Below, piece after piece: positions 22,965 to 31,434 of a stretch of DNA of 35,550 nucleotides; position 1 is the stretch's first letter, and every line of letters begins with the position of its first letter. Under the pieces are notes generated by a model. That model was not told the origin of the DNA and did not search any database. It worked only from the letters and a program-made list of their open reading frames with translations. Source of the DNA: Desulfotignum sp. (lineage in GTDB: Bacteria > Desulfobacterota > Desulfobacteria > Desulfobacterales > Desulfobacteraceae). The stretch is from assembly GCA_011390615.1 (NCBI GenBank), contig JAABSB010000012.1, positions 1 through 35,550 of the forward strand. Direction: 5' to 3'. Both the position numbers and the translations under genes were made by a program.

Positions 22965-25760
22965 TCAACCCGGCAGAGAGAGCCGGAACAGATCCATCAG
23001 TTTTTTGTCATCCATTTCAGTGACCAGGGTTTCCCCGGACGGGGCTACCACCTGGTCTGCTATTTCCTGTTTTTCCCGGATCATCCGGTCAATTTTTTCC
23101 TCAATGGTCCCTTTGGTCACGAATTTGTGAACCAAAACCTTTTTTTCCTGGCCGATCCGGAAGGCCCTGTCCGTAGCCTGGTTTTCCACCGCCGGGTTCC
23201 ACCACCGGTCAAAATGCACCACATGGCTGGCCTGGGTGAGATTGAGCCCTACGCCCCCGGCTTTTAACGACAATACCATAAAAGGGCAGTAGGTTTCATC
23301 CTGAAATTGGGCAATCAGCTGCTTTCTTTTTGCCACGGACACACTGCCGTGAAGTACCAGTCCCGGATGGTGAAAAATCGTTTCCAGAAAAGATTGCAGG
23401 GGCCGGGTCATCTCCTTGAACTGGGTAAACACCAGGACCCGTTCCCGTTTGTCATGGATGGTTTCACAGATCTCGGCCAGGCGGAGAAATTTGCCGCTGT
23501 GGTTTGCCGCAAAATCTCCGGAACCGGTCAGCTGGTCCGGGTGGTTGCACAGCTGCTTGAAACGCATGATAGAAGACAAAATCAGCCCTTTGCGCTGAAT
23601 GCCGGATGTGTTTTCGATCTGGTGTGCCAGGTTTTCCACCGCTTGTTTGTACAGGATCAGCTGTTTGGGACTCAGATCAGAATAAACTGTCATTTCCACC
23701 TTGTCCGGCAGATCGGAAATCACGGTTTTATCGGTTTTCAGCCGGCGGAGGATATAGGGAGAAATTAACTGCCGCAGCCTTCCATACCCTTTTGGATTGT
23801 CTTTCAATGTTTTGGCAAAGGTAGAAAATTCGGTTTTGCTGCCTAGAAGCCCGGGATTGAGAAAATCAAACAACGACCAGAGATCCGAAAGCCTGTTTTC
23901 CACCGGAGTCCCGGTCATGGCTATCCGGTGGGTGGCGGGCAGGGCTTTGACGGCCCGGGTCTGGCGGGTGCCGGGATTTTTGATGGCCTGGGCCTCGTCC
24001 AGGATCAGGCAGTGCCAGGTATAGTCCTGCAGCCACTGGTATTTTTTGACCAGGGTGTAACTGGTGATTACCAGATCCAGTTGATCCAGTCGGGATTTAG
24101 AAAGGGAAAGGTCCCCGGCCCGGTTCTGTGTATTTGGGTTCTGCTGCTTCTGGGGCGGTTTTTTCCGGTTCTGTCCGGTCAGGTGCTGCCGGTCCTTTGC
24201 ATTGACAAAACCCGGATGTGCGGCAAAGGTTTTGAGTGTGGGCAGGAAACGGTTGATCTCTTCTTCCCAGTTGGAGATCAAAGACGCCGGCACCACCAGC
24301 AGACTGGCTGCCTGTTTTTTCTTTGAAAAGGTGCTGAGCAGGGCCAGAATCTGGATGGTTTTTCCCAGTCCCATGTCATCGGCCAGGCAGGCCCCGAACC
24401 GGTGGGTGTGCAAAAAGTTCAGCCAGTTGAGCCCCTTTGACTGGTAAGGCCGCAATCCAGCCTTGAACCGCTGTCCCGGACGGACGGCCTTGACCTGTTC
24501 CGGCTGCTGCATTTTATGGATCACAGATGCCAGCCAGTCCCCGTTGGAAACGGTCACTTCCAGATCTGCACTGTCCAGTCCCATCATTTTTTCCGGATGG
24601 AGCCGGGCCCGCATGGCCTCGCCCAGGGTCAGTCCGGATCCGGCCAGGTCTTCGAACCGCTCGCAGGCCTTGAGAGCCTGCCGCAGTTTTTCCGGGTCCA
24701 CGGCCACCCACCGGTTTTTGATAAAGGCCAGTCCCCGGGTTTCTTCAAGGATATTTTCAATTTCTTCCGGGGTGAAAGCCAGATCCCCGATCATTATGCC
24801 GGCCTTGAAATCCAGGAGCGCATCCAGCCCGGCCATGGCCGGTTTATTGTCTCCCAGAGAGATATTCACCCGGGGGGAGGCTGTATGCTGTTTCCACCAG
24901 TCCGGGATGCGGCAGATCACCCCGCAGGCTTCGTAATCAGGAATTTCCTTTAAAAAGGCAAACGCTTCTTCTGCCTCCCAGGCCAGCGGATGGAACAGTT
25001 CTCCGGTCTCGATGAGACCGGCCACGATCCGGCTTTTTTCACCAGCCTTGTAAACCGTTGAAAGTAGATTGAGCAGGGCCTCATCATCATGGGATGCAAT
25101 GGCATGTTTCAGGGGTAGGTGTTTGGGTTTTCCATTGGTGCCCATGCCCGCGGAATAGGTGGCCATAAAGGCAAAGGGCAGGGCCTGGTTTTTGTTTTCC
25201 ACCAGATGGAAGAACACACGGCCGGCAGGATGCAGGTCGGGGTTCCGGCCGTGGAAATAATCGCTGACCCATCCGTCGAATGCCTTAATTTCCCTAACAA
25301 ACGCGTCGTTGAATTCCTGCCACAGGCCCGCTAGCATCCCTTCTGTCACATATTCAGCTCCGGCCATCATGGGGCGGGTGGACAAAAAATCTGCAATGGT
25401 GCCGAAAGGGATGTCCACCTTTGCTTCATGCCGGAGGGTTTCCAGTTCCGGTATACGTGACAGGGCCTGAACGAACCGCCGGGCAAAACGGATATAATAT
25501 GCCAGGGACGGGGAAAACTGTCCCCGGTTTTTTTCAAATCCCAGTTCGAACAGCCAGGAACTTCTCCGGGCAGCAAACCGGCGATGGATTTTTTTCTCCT
25601 GCCCGGCCTGCTCCCGTGAAACAAGTTTTCTGGTTTCCTCCCATTCCAGACACAATGTCTGATCCGGCATGACGGAAACCACCAGTTGTTGTGTATTGCT
25701 GTCCGCCACCGTCGGCGCTTTCATCCATAAATAAGGTGTTTGAAGACTGGCAGGGATCAA
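22965..25760 (-). CDS. SNF2/Rad54-family helicase with SNF2-associated N-terminal domain
   Basis: The protein has 931 residues counted from a TTG at 25760 that overlaps the previous stop (TTGA); an ATG at 25724 would give 919 residues. Neither has a clear ribosome-binding site, so coupling to the upstream gene is likely. Residues of about 290-400 match the bacterial SNF2-associated domain. Helicase motifs follow: DDMGLGKTIQ (Walker A, about 461), LILDEAQAIKNPGT (about 587), MTGTPVENRLSDLWSLFD, VLVFTQFKEM, LSLKAGGVGLNLTQASHVV and QATDRAFRIGQ (about 867). Such proteins translocate on duplex DNA and remodel bound proteins; bacterial examples are mostly uncharacterised. It is the middle gene of a three-gene set. 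Confidence 0.93.
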   Translation of the reverse strand: MIPASLQTPYLWMKAPTVADSNTQQLVVSVMPDQTLCLEWEETRKLVSREQAGQEKKIHRRFAARRSSWLFELGFEKNRGQFSPSLAYYIRFARRFVQALSRIPELETLRHEAKVDIPFGTIADFLSTRPMMAGAEYVTEGMLAGLWQEFNDAFVREIKAFDGWVSDYFHGRNPDLHPAGRVFFHLVENKNQALPFAFMATYSAGMGTNGKPKHLPLKHAIASHDDEALLNLLSTVYKAGEKSRIVAGLIETGELFHPLAWEAEEAFAFLKEIPDYEACGVICRIPDWWKQHTASPRVNISLGDNKPAMAGLDALLDFKAGIMIGDLAFTPEEIENILEETRGLAFIKNRWVAVDPEKLRQALKACERFEDLAGSGLTLGEAMRARLHPEKMMGLDSADLEVTVSNGDWLASVIHKMQQPEQVKAVRPGQRFKAGLRPYQSKGLNWLNFLHTHRFGACLADDMGLGKTIQILALLSTFSKKKQAASLLVVPASLISNWEEEINRFLPTLKTFAAHPGFVNAKDRQHLTGQNRKKPPQKQQNPNTQNRAGDLSLSKSRLDQLDLVITSYTLVKKYQWLQDYTWHCLILDEAQAIKNPGTRQTRAVKALPATHRIAMTGTPVENRLSDLWSLFDFLNPGLLGSKTEFSTFAKTLKDNPKGYGRLRQLISPYILRRLKTDKTVISDLPDKVEMTVYSDLSPKQLILYKQAVENLAHQIENTSGIQRKGLILSSIMRFKQLCNHPDQLTGSGDFAANHSGKFLRLAEICETIHDKRERVLVFTQFKEMTRPLQSFLETIFHHPGLVLHGSVSVAKRKQLIAQFQDETYCPFMVLSLKAGGVGLNLTQASHVVHFDRWWNPAVENQATDRAFRIGQEKKVLVHKFVTKGTIEEKIDRMIREKQEIADQVVAPSGETLVTEMDDKKLMDLFRLSLPG

Positions 25761-26137
25761 ACAGCGACAAACATCCCGTTTTCTGTCTTTTTTATCTTGT
25801 TTTCCTTTTTCAACCGGTATGCATTGTCTGAGATTTGCTTGCCGGTAAGGCCGGTCTCTTTCTGTAATTCTTTGAAATTAATTCCATCTTTGTGTTTTTT
25901 GATGGTTTTAAGGACAGCATTGAGATTTGATTTGCGTGGTTTGGGTTTCTTTTTTGCTGCTGGTTTGGCCGAGACGGTTGCAGGCTTGGGAGCGGTACTT
26001 GTCGATTTTTCAAAAGAAGAATCCTTTTTTTCATAACCACCGGTCAGATCATTGATGCGTTTTGAAAGTTGCATAAGTGATGTTTTAACCAATTGTGAAG
26101 ATTCTTCATCGAGTTGAATAGTAAACGTCAGTTTCAT
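25757..26137 (-). CDS. Small basic protein with C-terminal winged helix
   Basis: The protein has 126 residues. The N-terminal 35 (FTIQLDEESSQLVKTSLMQL) look like a short alpha/beta or helical segment. Residues 45-70 are a Lys/Pro/Ala-rich tail-like linker (KPAAKKKPKPRK), and residues 72-126 form a compact winged helix (LKTIKKHKDGINFKELQKE, TGLTGKQISDNAYRL, ENGMFVAV). The layout repeats that of the C-terminus of the SWIM protein two genes downstream. Its stop overlaps the likely start of the SNF2 helicase. It probably binds DNA; no closer function can be given. AAAGGAG precedes the ATG by seven bases. Confidence 0.75.
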   Translation of the reverse strand: MKLTFTIQLDEESSQLVKTSLMQLSKRINDLTGGYEKKDSSFEKSTSTAPKPATVSAKPAAKKKPKPRKSNLNAVLKTIKKHKDGINFKELQKETGLTGKQISDNAYRLKKENKIKKTENGMFVAV

Positions 26138-26261
26138 TTTTTCTCCTTTGTTGGATATAAAAAGATTGCAATTTAAGATGTATTATCAGTGCAGTACAAA
26201 TTAATCAAGAAGAGGAGAAAAAGAATTTTCAAAGAAATTTGACAGTACAGTGTAACCGGCG

Positions 26262-26291
26262 TTGACAACCATACCTGCCCTGTCCTATTCT
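26262..26291 (+). promoter_or_regulatory. Sigma-70-type promoter for the acylase gene
   Basis: TTGACA at 26262-26267 and TATTCT at 26286-26291, with an 18-base spacer, about 95 bases ahead of the acylase ATG and divergent from the small basic protein. A second TTGACA lies 23 bases further upstream. Confidence 0.5.
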
Positions 26292-26384
26292 CATTCTGGA
26301 AACGGGGTCAGGCAAGCCTCCTGATGGAACAAGGGAGGTGGAAAGGGTCATTCAAGGTTTGACTAAAAAAAGGAATTTCATCCC

Positions 26385-28793
26385 ATGAAACGCTGGATTT
26401 ATTCGGTCATTGCCATCGTTCTGGTGCTGGGAATAGGCGCCGGCATCTATCTCAATCATTTGAAAACAGCGGCCCTGCCGGTCATTGACGGCAACCTGCC
26501 CCTGGCAGGGCTGACAGCGCCGGTCACAGTGTACCGGGATGCCCATGGGGTGCCGTCCATTACCGCGGACAATGAACGCGACCTTTACCGGGCCGTGGGG
26601 TATGTGATGGCCCAGGACCGCCTCTGGCAGATGGATCTGCTGCGCCGGGTCACCCTGGGCCGGTTGTCGGAAATTTTCGGTGAATCCCTGGTGGAAGTGG
26701 ACCTGCTGATGCGGGCCCTGAAAATCAGTCAAAAAAGCCGGGCCATTCTCGAAAACTGCCGCGATCAGGGCCTGCTTTCAGCCCTGGATGCTTTCTGTGC
26801 CGGGGTCAATGCATATATCACAGATGCCGGCGACCGCCTGCCCCCGGAATTCCGGATACTGGGATACGCGCCCGAATCCTGGGAGCCCATGCATTCGGTC
26901 AACCTGATCGGGTATATGGCCTGGGACCTGACCAGCCCCTGGGAGATTGAACCCCTTTTTCACAAAATCCGGCAGCAGGTAGGAGATGCGCTTTACCAGG
27001 AACTGCTTCCAGACCCGGCCATGATGAAAACCCCGGTGCATCTACCCGGATATGAGATGGTTTCCAGCGGCTGGGATGCAAAATTGCGGCAATCGGCAGA
27101 GATCCTGGAAAATTTGGGTGTAACGATATTCCATGGCTCCAATAACTGGGCGGCCGGCCCGGCCCGTACCCAAACCGGTATGCCGTTGTTTGCCAATGAC
27201 ATGCACCTGGGGATTAACGCTCCGGGCCTGTGGTATCCCATGCTCCACCATGCAGAAGGCTACGTCCATGTCACCGGCGTGGTGCTGCCTGGTCAGCCCT
27301 TTGTGATCGTCGGTCACAATGCACATATTGCCTGGGGCATGACCAATGTGACGGTGGATGACATGGATTTTTTCTTTGAAAAAACCGATGACGCCCATCC
27401 GGGGCAATACCAGTACCAGGGGGAATGGATCGATTTTGAAACAGAACCACAGACCATCCATATCAAGGACGGAGACCCCGTCACCCGGGACCTGCAGTTC
27501 ACCCGCCATGGTCCGGTGATCAGCCGGTTCAAGGGCCTGGACAGTGAGGTGGTGTCCATGAAGTGGATCGGCAATGCCATGAGTGATGAACTCGGGGCGG
27601 TGTATCAGCTCAACCGCGCTGAAAACTGGGAAGATTTCCGCCGGGCGGTCCGGGGGTTTGTGGCGGTGAGCCAGAATATCGCCTATGCCGATGTCCAGGG
27701 CAATGTGGGGCTGCAGACCTGTGCCGGTATTCCTGTCCGCAAAAACGGCAGTGGCATGGATGTCTACCCCGGATGGACAGATGAATATGAATGGCTGGGT
27801 ACCGTGCCCTTTGAAGCGCTGCCCTATACCTTCAACCCGGCGGATGGTGTGGTGTCATCGGCCAACAACAAGACAGTTGACGCTGCTTACCCCCACCATA
27901 TTTCCCACTGGTTTGCCCTGCACTACCGCATCGACCGCATCCGGGAGATGCTGGCGGCCAAAAACAATCTGTCCCTGGAAGATTTCATGGCCATGCAGAC
28001 GGATTACCAGTCCCGGCTGGTCACAGACCTGCTGCCGGGCCTGCTGTCCCGCCTGGCACCCCGTTCTGAAGAACTCTCCGACCTGGAACAGGCAGCCCTG
28101 GGTATCCTGACATCCTGGAACGGGGAGATGCGGCAGGATGCCCCGGCCCCGGCCATATTTGACAAGGTCTATGTCACCTGTGCCCGGAACCTGCTGGCCG
28201 ATGAAATGGGCCATGAACTGGTGAGTGAATTTTTGTCCAAGTCCTATCCGGTGCGGCATGCCATGCACAATATCTGGCCGAAGAAAGACTCTGCCTGGGC
28301 GGATAACATCCACACTCCGGGTGTGAAAGAATCCCTTTCAGATATTGTGTACCAGAGTTTTGGCGAGGCTGTGGCGGCCCTGGCTGAAAAAATGGGCACC
28401 GATCCGGAAACATGGCAATGGGGCAGCATTCACACCCTGACACTGTCCCATCCGCTGGGGTCCGTGGCCATTCTGGATACCCTGTTTGCCCTGAACCGGG
28501 GACCGTTTCCCGCCCCCGGCTCCTTTCATACGGTATCCCCTTATGCTTATAAGGTCAATGCACCGTTTGACGTGAAGCACGGGGCTTCCCAGCGCCATAT
28601 CTATGACCTGTCAGACTGGGATAACAGCCGGACCATCATTCCTACCGGCAGTTCCGGCATTCCAGCCTCCCCGTTTTACTGCTCCCAGGCAGAAATGTAC
28701 ATGAAAGGAGCATACCGGCAGGATCTTTTCACCCTGGAACGGATATCGGCTGCAGCAGCACACACCCTGGTGCTGCTGTCTGCCACCGAATGA
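26385..28793 (+). CDS. Penicillin-acylase-family Ntn hydrolase (S45)
   Basis: The protein has 802 residues with an N-terminal hydrophobic helix (IYSVIAIVLVLGIGAGIYL) that serves as a signal or anchor. The alpha-chain part has VYRDAHGVPSITADN and GYVMAQDRLWQMDLLRRVTLG. The autocatalytic cleavage site is HGSNNWAAG, with Ser252 the expected N-terminal nucleophile of the beta-chain, and VVLPGQPFVIVGHNAHIAWGMTN follows as in the family. Members deacylate N-acyl compounds such as penicillins, homoserine lactones or N-acyl amino acids in the periplasm. The substrate here cannot be read from sequence, but an N-acyl amino acid racemase-like gene elsewhere in the window makes N-acyl amino acids worth considering. 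Confidence 0.92.
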   Translation: MKRWIYSVIAIVLVLGIGAGIYLNHLKTAALPVIDGNLPLAGLTAPVTVYRDAHGVPSITADNERDLYRAVGYVMAQDRLWQMDLLRRVTLGRLSEIFGESLVEVDLLMRALKISQKSRAILENCRDQGLLSALDAFCAGVNAYITDAGDRLPPEFRILGYAPESWEPMHSVNLIGYMAWDLTSPWEIEPLFHKIRQQVGDALYQELLPDPAMMKTPVHLPGYEMVSSGWDAKLRQSAEILENLGVTIFHGSNNWAAGPARTQTGMPLFANDMHLGINAPGLWYPMLHHAEGYVHVTGVVLPGQPFVIVGHNAHIAWGMTNVTVDDMDFFFEKTDDAHPGQYQYQGEWIDFETEPQTIHIKDGDPVTRDLQFTRHGPVISRFKGLDSEVVSMKWIGNAMSDELGAVYQLNRAENWEDFRRAVRGFVAVSQNIAYADVQGNVGLQTCAGIPVRKNGSGMDVYPGWTDEYEWLGTVPFEALPYTFNPADGVVSSANNKTVDAAYPHHISHWFALHYRIDRIREMLAAKNNLSLEDFMAMQTDYQSRLVTDLLPGLLSRLAPRSEELSDLEQAALGILTSWNGEMRQDAPAPAIFDKVYVTCARNLLADEMGHELVSEFLSKSYPVRHAMHNIWPKKDSAWADNIHTPGVKESLSDIVYQSFGEAVAALAEKMGTDPETWQWGSIHTLTLSHPLGSVAILDTLFALNRGPFPAPGSFHTVSPYAYKVNAPFDVKHGASQRHIYDLSDWDNSRTIIPTGSSGIPASPFYCSQAEMYMKGAYRQDLFTLERISAAAAHTLVLLSATE

Positions 28794-28871
28794 TTTCAAT
28801 TCCTCCTCCACCCCCAGGATTTTGGACAATAACCTGCAGATGGCTGCTGCCCCCCTTTTGCTAAAAAAGAT

Positions 28872-28905
28872 AAAAAGGCCTTACACAGAAGCGTAAGGCC
28901 TTTTT
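28872..28905. terminator. Strong bidirectional intrinsic terminator
   Basis: AAAAAGGCCTTAC, an 8-base loop, then GTAAGGCCTTTTT: a 13-bp stem with A and T tracts on both sides. It serves the acylase gene on the plus strand and the coiled-coil gene on the minus strand. Confidence 0.9.
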
Positions 28906-28934
28906 AATATCATACACAAGGTTAATGGGTGGGA

Positions 28935-29237
28935 TTAACCCCCAACGTTTCCGCCTTCAAGATCCTTCCAGGCACGGTTTACACTGCTGCCAACGGTGCC
29001 AAAAAGATCATCAAGCTCATTTTTCATGGGTGACCAGTCAGAGGGACACTCTTTTTCCAGCTGATCCACCCGCATCTGGGCTGTGGTAACTTCCTGCTCC
29101 AGCTGTCCGATCAAAGGGAGGATTTTTTCTTTCTGCTGGGTGCCGTAAGAGTCGGCCGTTTTTTTCATTGCATCAAGTTTGTTTTTCCATGCATTAACTT
29201 CGGCCAGCATTGCATTGCAATAGTCTTTTACTTCCAT
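28935..29237 (-). CDS. Small coiled-coil protein (sll1863-like stress protein?)
   Basis: The protein has 100 residues from the ATG at 29237, preceded by AAAAGGAGCACCC. Almost the whole length is heptad-rich helix (AWKNKLDAMKKTADSYGTQQ, LIGQLEQEVTTAQMRVDQLE), ending in VNRAWKDLEGGNVGG. Length and pattern recall the small sll1863-type stress-response coiled-coil proteins; I am unsure of the family. It is monocistronic, ending at the shared terminator. The 270 bases upstream are AT-rich and contain a 12-bp palindrome (ATTGATATCAAT) near 29349-29360 but no gene. Confidence 0.6.
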   Translation of the reverse strand: MEVKDYCNAMLAEVNAWKNKLDAMKKTADSYGTQQKEKILPLIGQLEQEVTTAQMRVDQLEKECPSDWSPMKNELDDLFGTVGSSVNRAWKDLEGGNVGG

Positions 29238-29509
29238 GGGTGCTCCTTTTCTTAAGGGTTGTTTTAGAACTGCTTTGGGAATCCATTTTAAGACTCCGGT
29301 AAGCAAACTCCCCTGTTAAACAGGAATATACAGGAGGTAACAGGGAATATTGATATCAATTGCTAACAGACATATTAATACAATTTTAAACAAAAGCAAT
29401 CTGAAAAAAAGAAAAAAAGTAAATTTTGACTGGATAGCTCTGGTTTCGGACTTTGCGGATAATCAGCAGCAGGGCGCAAAAAAGCGGTGAAAACACAATC
29501 CGGGCATAT

Positions 29510-30046
29510 TCACTTTATTTCATAAAACGCGCTGGGGGACAAAAATGACCGGGCACTTTCCAGATAGCTTTCAGACATGGCATGGATGCTTTTGGCAAGC
29601 TGTTCAGGGTTGTCATAGATCTTTTTTACCGTGCCCGGAGAACCGGTTACAAGTGAACAGGGCGGTATTACGGTTTTTTCCAGCACAACCGCACCGGCTG
29701 CAATGACAGAGCCTTCTCCAATCACGGCATTGTTCATAATGACGGCACCCATGCCGATGAGGCAGCCGTCTGCAATGGTACACCCGTGAATCACAGTTCT
29801 GTGGCCGATGGTGATGCCATGGCCGATGGTCAGAGGAATGCCTTCATCCGCGTGGCACATGCACAAATCCTGGATATTTGTTTTTTCTCCAATGGCGATC
29901 GTGTCCAGATCCCCCCGGATGACTGTCTGAAACCAGACCGAAGAATCTTTGCCGATACTCACATTGCCGATAACCTGGGCTGAGGGAGCCACAAATACGG
30001 AGGGGTGAATCCGGGGGATATAGGTTTTATAGGCGTAAAGAGGCAT
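29510..30046 (-). CDS. Gamma-carbonic-anhydrase-like hexapeptide-repeat protein, copy 2 (complete)
   Basis: The protein has 178 residues, starting MPLYAYKTYIPRIHPSVF, the usual N-terminus for this family. The hexapeptide repeats and histidines are the same as in copy 1 at 1371-1883 (166 alignable residues, 13 differences), but this copy lies on the opposite strand. It follows the ABM-domain gene by 36 bases, so the two may share a transcript. This copy looks complete and is the better candidate for the functional gene. Confidence 0.88.
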   Translation of the reverse strand: MPLYAYKTYIPRIHPSVFVAPSAQVIGNVSIGKDSSVWFQTVIRGDLDTIAIGEKTNIQDLCMCHADEGIPLTIGHGITIGHRTVIHGCTIADGCLIGMGAVIMNNAVIGEGSVIAAGAVVLEKTVIPPCSLVTGSPGTVKKIYDNPEQLAKSIHAMSESYLESARSFLSPSAFYEIK

Positions 30047-30082
30047 GTTGGCCTGCTACATCACTAAAGCATTGCTCCAAAA

Positions 30083-30409
30083 CTAAAGCACTGCTTCAAA
30101 TTTTGGAATAATGCCACCGACAATAGGTTCATAGTAACGGTATTCAGTATTATCGGCTGTCAATTCATTTATCTGGCGCTGAATGGATTGCCGCAACTCA
30201 CTGTTCATCCAGGTATTCCAGTCATCAATCGTATCCCAGATACTGACAACCAGATACTCACCTTGTGAATCCAAAGCAGCAAAGGCCTGATCAGTGATGT
30301 ATCCAGGCTGAATGCTGGCTTGGGATCTCAAGCGGACAATCAGTGGTGCAATCTTTGATGCGATATTTTTATCATCAAATTTTCTTTTTATAATTACACA
30401 TACTGACAT
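30083..30409 (-). CDS. Antibiotic-biosynthesis-monooxygenase (ABM) domain protein
   Basis: The protein has 108 residues and is a single ferredoxin-like alpha/beta barrel domain of the ABM type: MSVCVIIKRKFDD, then LRSQASIQPGYITDQAFAAL, YLVVSIWDTIDDWNTWMNS and YYEPIVGG. Many such proteins are quinol or haem oxygenases or simply dimeric small-molecule-binding proteins. A GGGGG-rich ribosome-binding site precedes the ATG. The second carbonic-anhydrase copy lies directly downstream. Confidence 0.8.
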   Translation of the reverse strand: MSVCVIIKRKFDDKNIASKIAPLIVRLRSQASIQPGYITDQAFAALDSQGEYLVVSIWDTIDDWNTWMNSELRQSIQRQINELTADNTEYRYYEPIVGGIIPKFEAVL

Positions 30410-30549
30410 CTCAACCCCCTTTGCTAATTGATTTTCCTTAAAAAAAAACCTTTATGCCGAATGGGTCTGCATTAAGCCGGAAGCGCTGTATGAACTTTGA
30501 ATATTTTCCCATGCAATTGGCCATATTTGTTGTGTTCGGGAAAATCTGT

Positions 30550-30578
30550 ATAATATCCAAAACCTATCAGATTCCCAA
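30550..30578 (-). promoter_or_regulatory. Candidate promoter for the ABM gene
   Basis: On the minus strand TTGGGA (30573-30578), 17 bases, TATTAT (30550-30555), giving a leader of about 135 bases. The rest of 30410-30670 is AT-rich with no convincing gene. Confidence 0.4.
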
Positions 30579-30670
30579 AAAAAGGGCAATGATTTTTAAA
30601 TATGTGACGGGAAAACAGTTCGATAAAAGTCACATTTCTGGACATGGATTTAGAGGCGGATTCCATTTTT

Positions 30671-30976
30671 CTATTCCATGTGTTCTTTGGCAGTTTTAAG
30701 TGCCAGGTCTTTATCCTTTGTGAATAGATGCCATTTCATTTCTGATGAATGAATGCCGGCTTTCTTGTCTTGGCCTCTGCTGTAATACCAGCGTCCAAAT
30801 CGTTCGACCGTGGAAAAGGGATGATTCTCCGCACAAAAGTATCCGCAAGGTTTATACTCTTCAAAAAAAAGCATTTCATCCGGATCATTATCATAAGAAA
30901 TATCTGCCGGTAATTTTATTTGCGACACATCAATTTTCTGTGCCGTTTTTTTATCCAGCCACGTTGAAATTTTCAT
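30671..30976 (-). CDS. Hypothetical small protein
   Basis: The protein has 101 residues with AAAGGAG five bases before the ATG. Its start overlaps the stop of the preceding gene by four bases (ATGA), so it is coupled to it. Soluble and mixed charge, with an aromatic-rich middle (YKPCGYFCAENHPFSTVERF) and a C-terminal stretch FTKDKDLALKTAKEHME that could be a helix. I do not recognise the family. Its place at the end of the VWA-BON-CsbD row suggests a stress or envelope role, by context only. Confidence 0.65.
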   Translation of the reverse strand: MKISTWLDKKTAQKIDVSQIKLPADISYDNDPDEMLFFEEYKPCGYFCAENHPFSTVERFGRWYYSRGQDKKAGIHSSEMKWHLFTKDKDLALKTAKEHME

Positions 30977-31200
30977 GGTGTCTCCTTTGCTGAGCGATTA
31001 CCCATCAAAGCCTGAAGATGATCGAGCAATCGTTTTTCAGGGGTTTCAATCATAAGATCTTGGTCGGACAGCATCACTATTTTCTCATACTCCGGTCGGG
31101 TGATGATATTCTTATGGATGGCATTTTTAATCATCGACTGTAATCCAGCCTCTTGTTCTAACATGTCGCATGAACTGAACAATTCTTCTTGGTGTTTCAT
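30973..31200 (-). CDS. Hypothetical small helical protein
   Basis: The protein has 75 residues from the ATG at 31200; a GTG three codons earlier, overlapping the csbD stop, is an alternative start. It is mostly helical and acidic (EELFSSCDMLEQEAGLQSMI, SDQDLMIETPEKRLLDHLQA). It sits tightly between csbD-like and the next small gene, overlapping the latter by four bases. I do not recognise the family. Confidence 0.6.
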   Translation of the reverse strand: MKHQEELFSSCDMLEQEAGLQSMIKNAIHKNIITRPEYEKIVMLSDQDLMIETPEKRLLDHLQALMGNRSAKETP

Positions 31201-31201
31201 T

Positions 31202-31381
31202 CTATTCACCCAATACCTTTTTTATCCTGCCGCGTTTTTCCTGAATCTTTCCTTCAATTTTTTCGATTTTACCTTCTTTTTTCAGGCCAGGATTTCCGAC
31301 TATTTTCCCAACCGTCTCTTTTATCTTTCCTTTGACTTTGTGCAGGGTGCCTTCTGCATTATCCTGTGTGCTTGATTTCAT
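31202..31381 (-). CDS. CsbD-family stress-response protein
   Basis: The protein has 59 residues, starting MKSSTQDNAEGTLHKVKGKI and containing KETVGKIVGNPGLKKEGKIE, the typical CsbD pattern of a repeated KGxxKExxGKxxxxxxLxxEGK unit. GGAG in CAGGAGTAAAACC precedes the ATG. CsbD proteins are small, charged, induced by general stress in many bacteria, and of unknown molecular function. It lies in the same orientation as the BON lipoprotein upstream, separated by 166 bases that contain a series of hairpins. Confidence 0.88.
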   Translation of the reverse strand: MKSSTQDNAEGTLHKVKGKIKETVGKIVGNPGLKKEGKIEKIEGKIQEKRGRIKKVLGE

Positions 31382-31434
31382 GGTTTTACTCCTGTTTTAA
31401 TTTTTTTCCTGCCTTTTTTAGATAATTCATCCGG

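Noticed and set aside
30454-30699. 81-codon plus-strand frame
   Set aside because: No ribosome-binding site, odd composition, and it overlaps the end of a coupled minus-strand gene.
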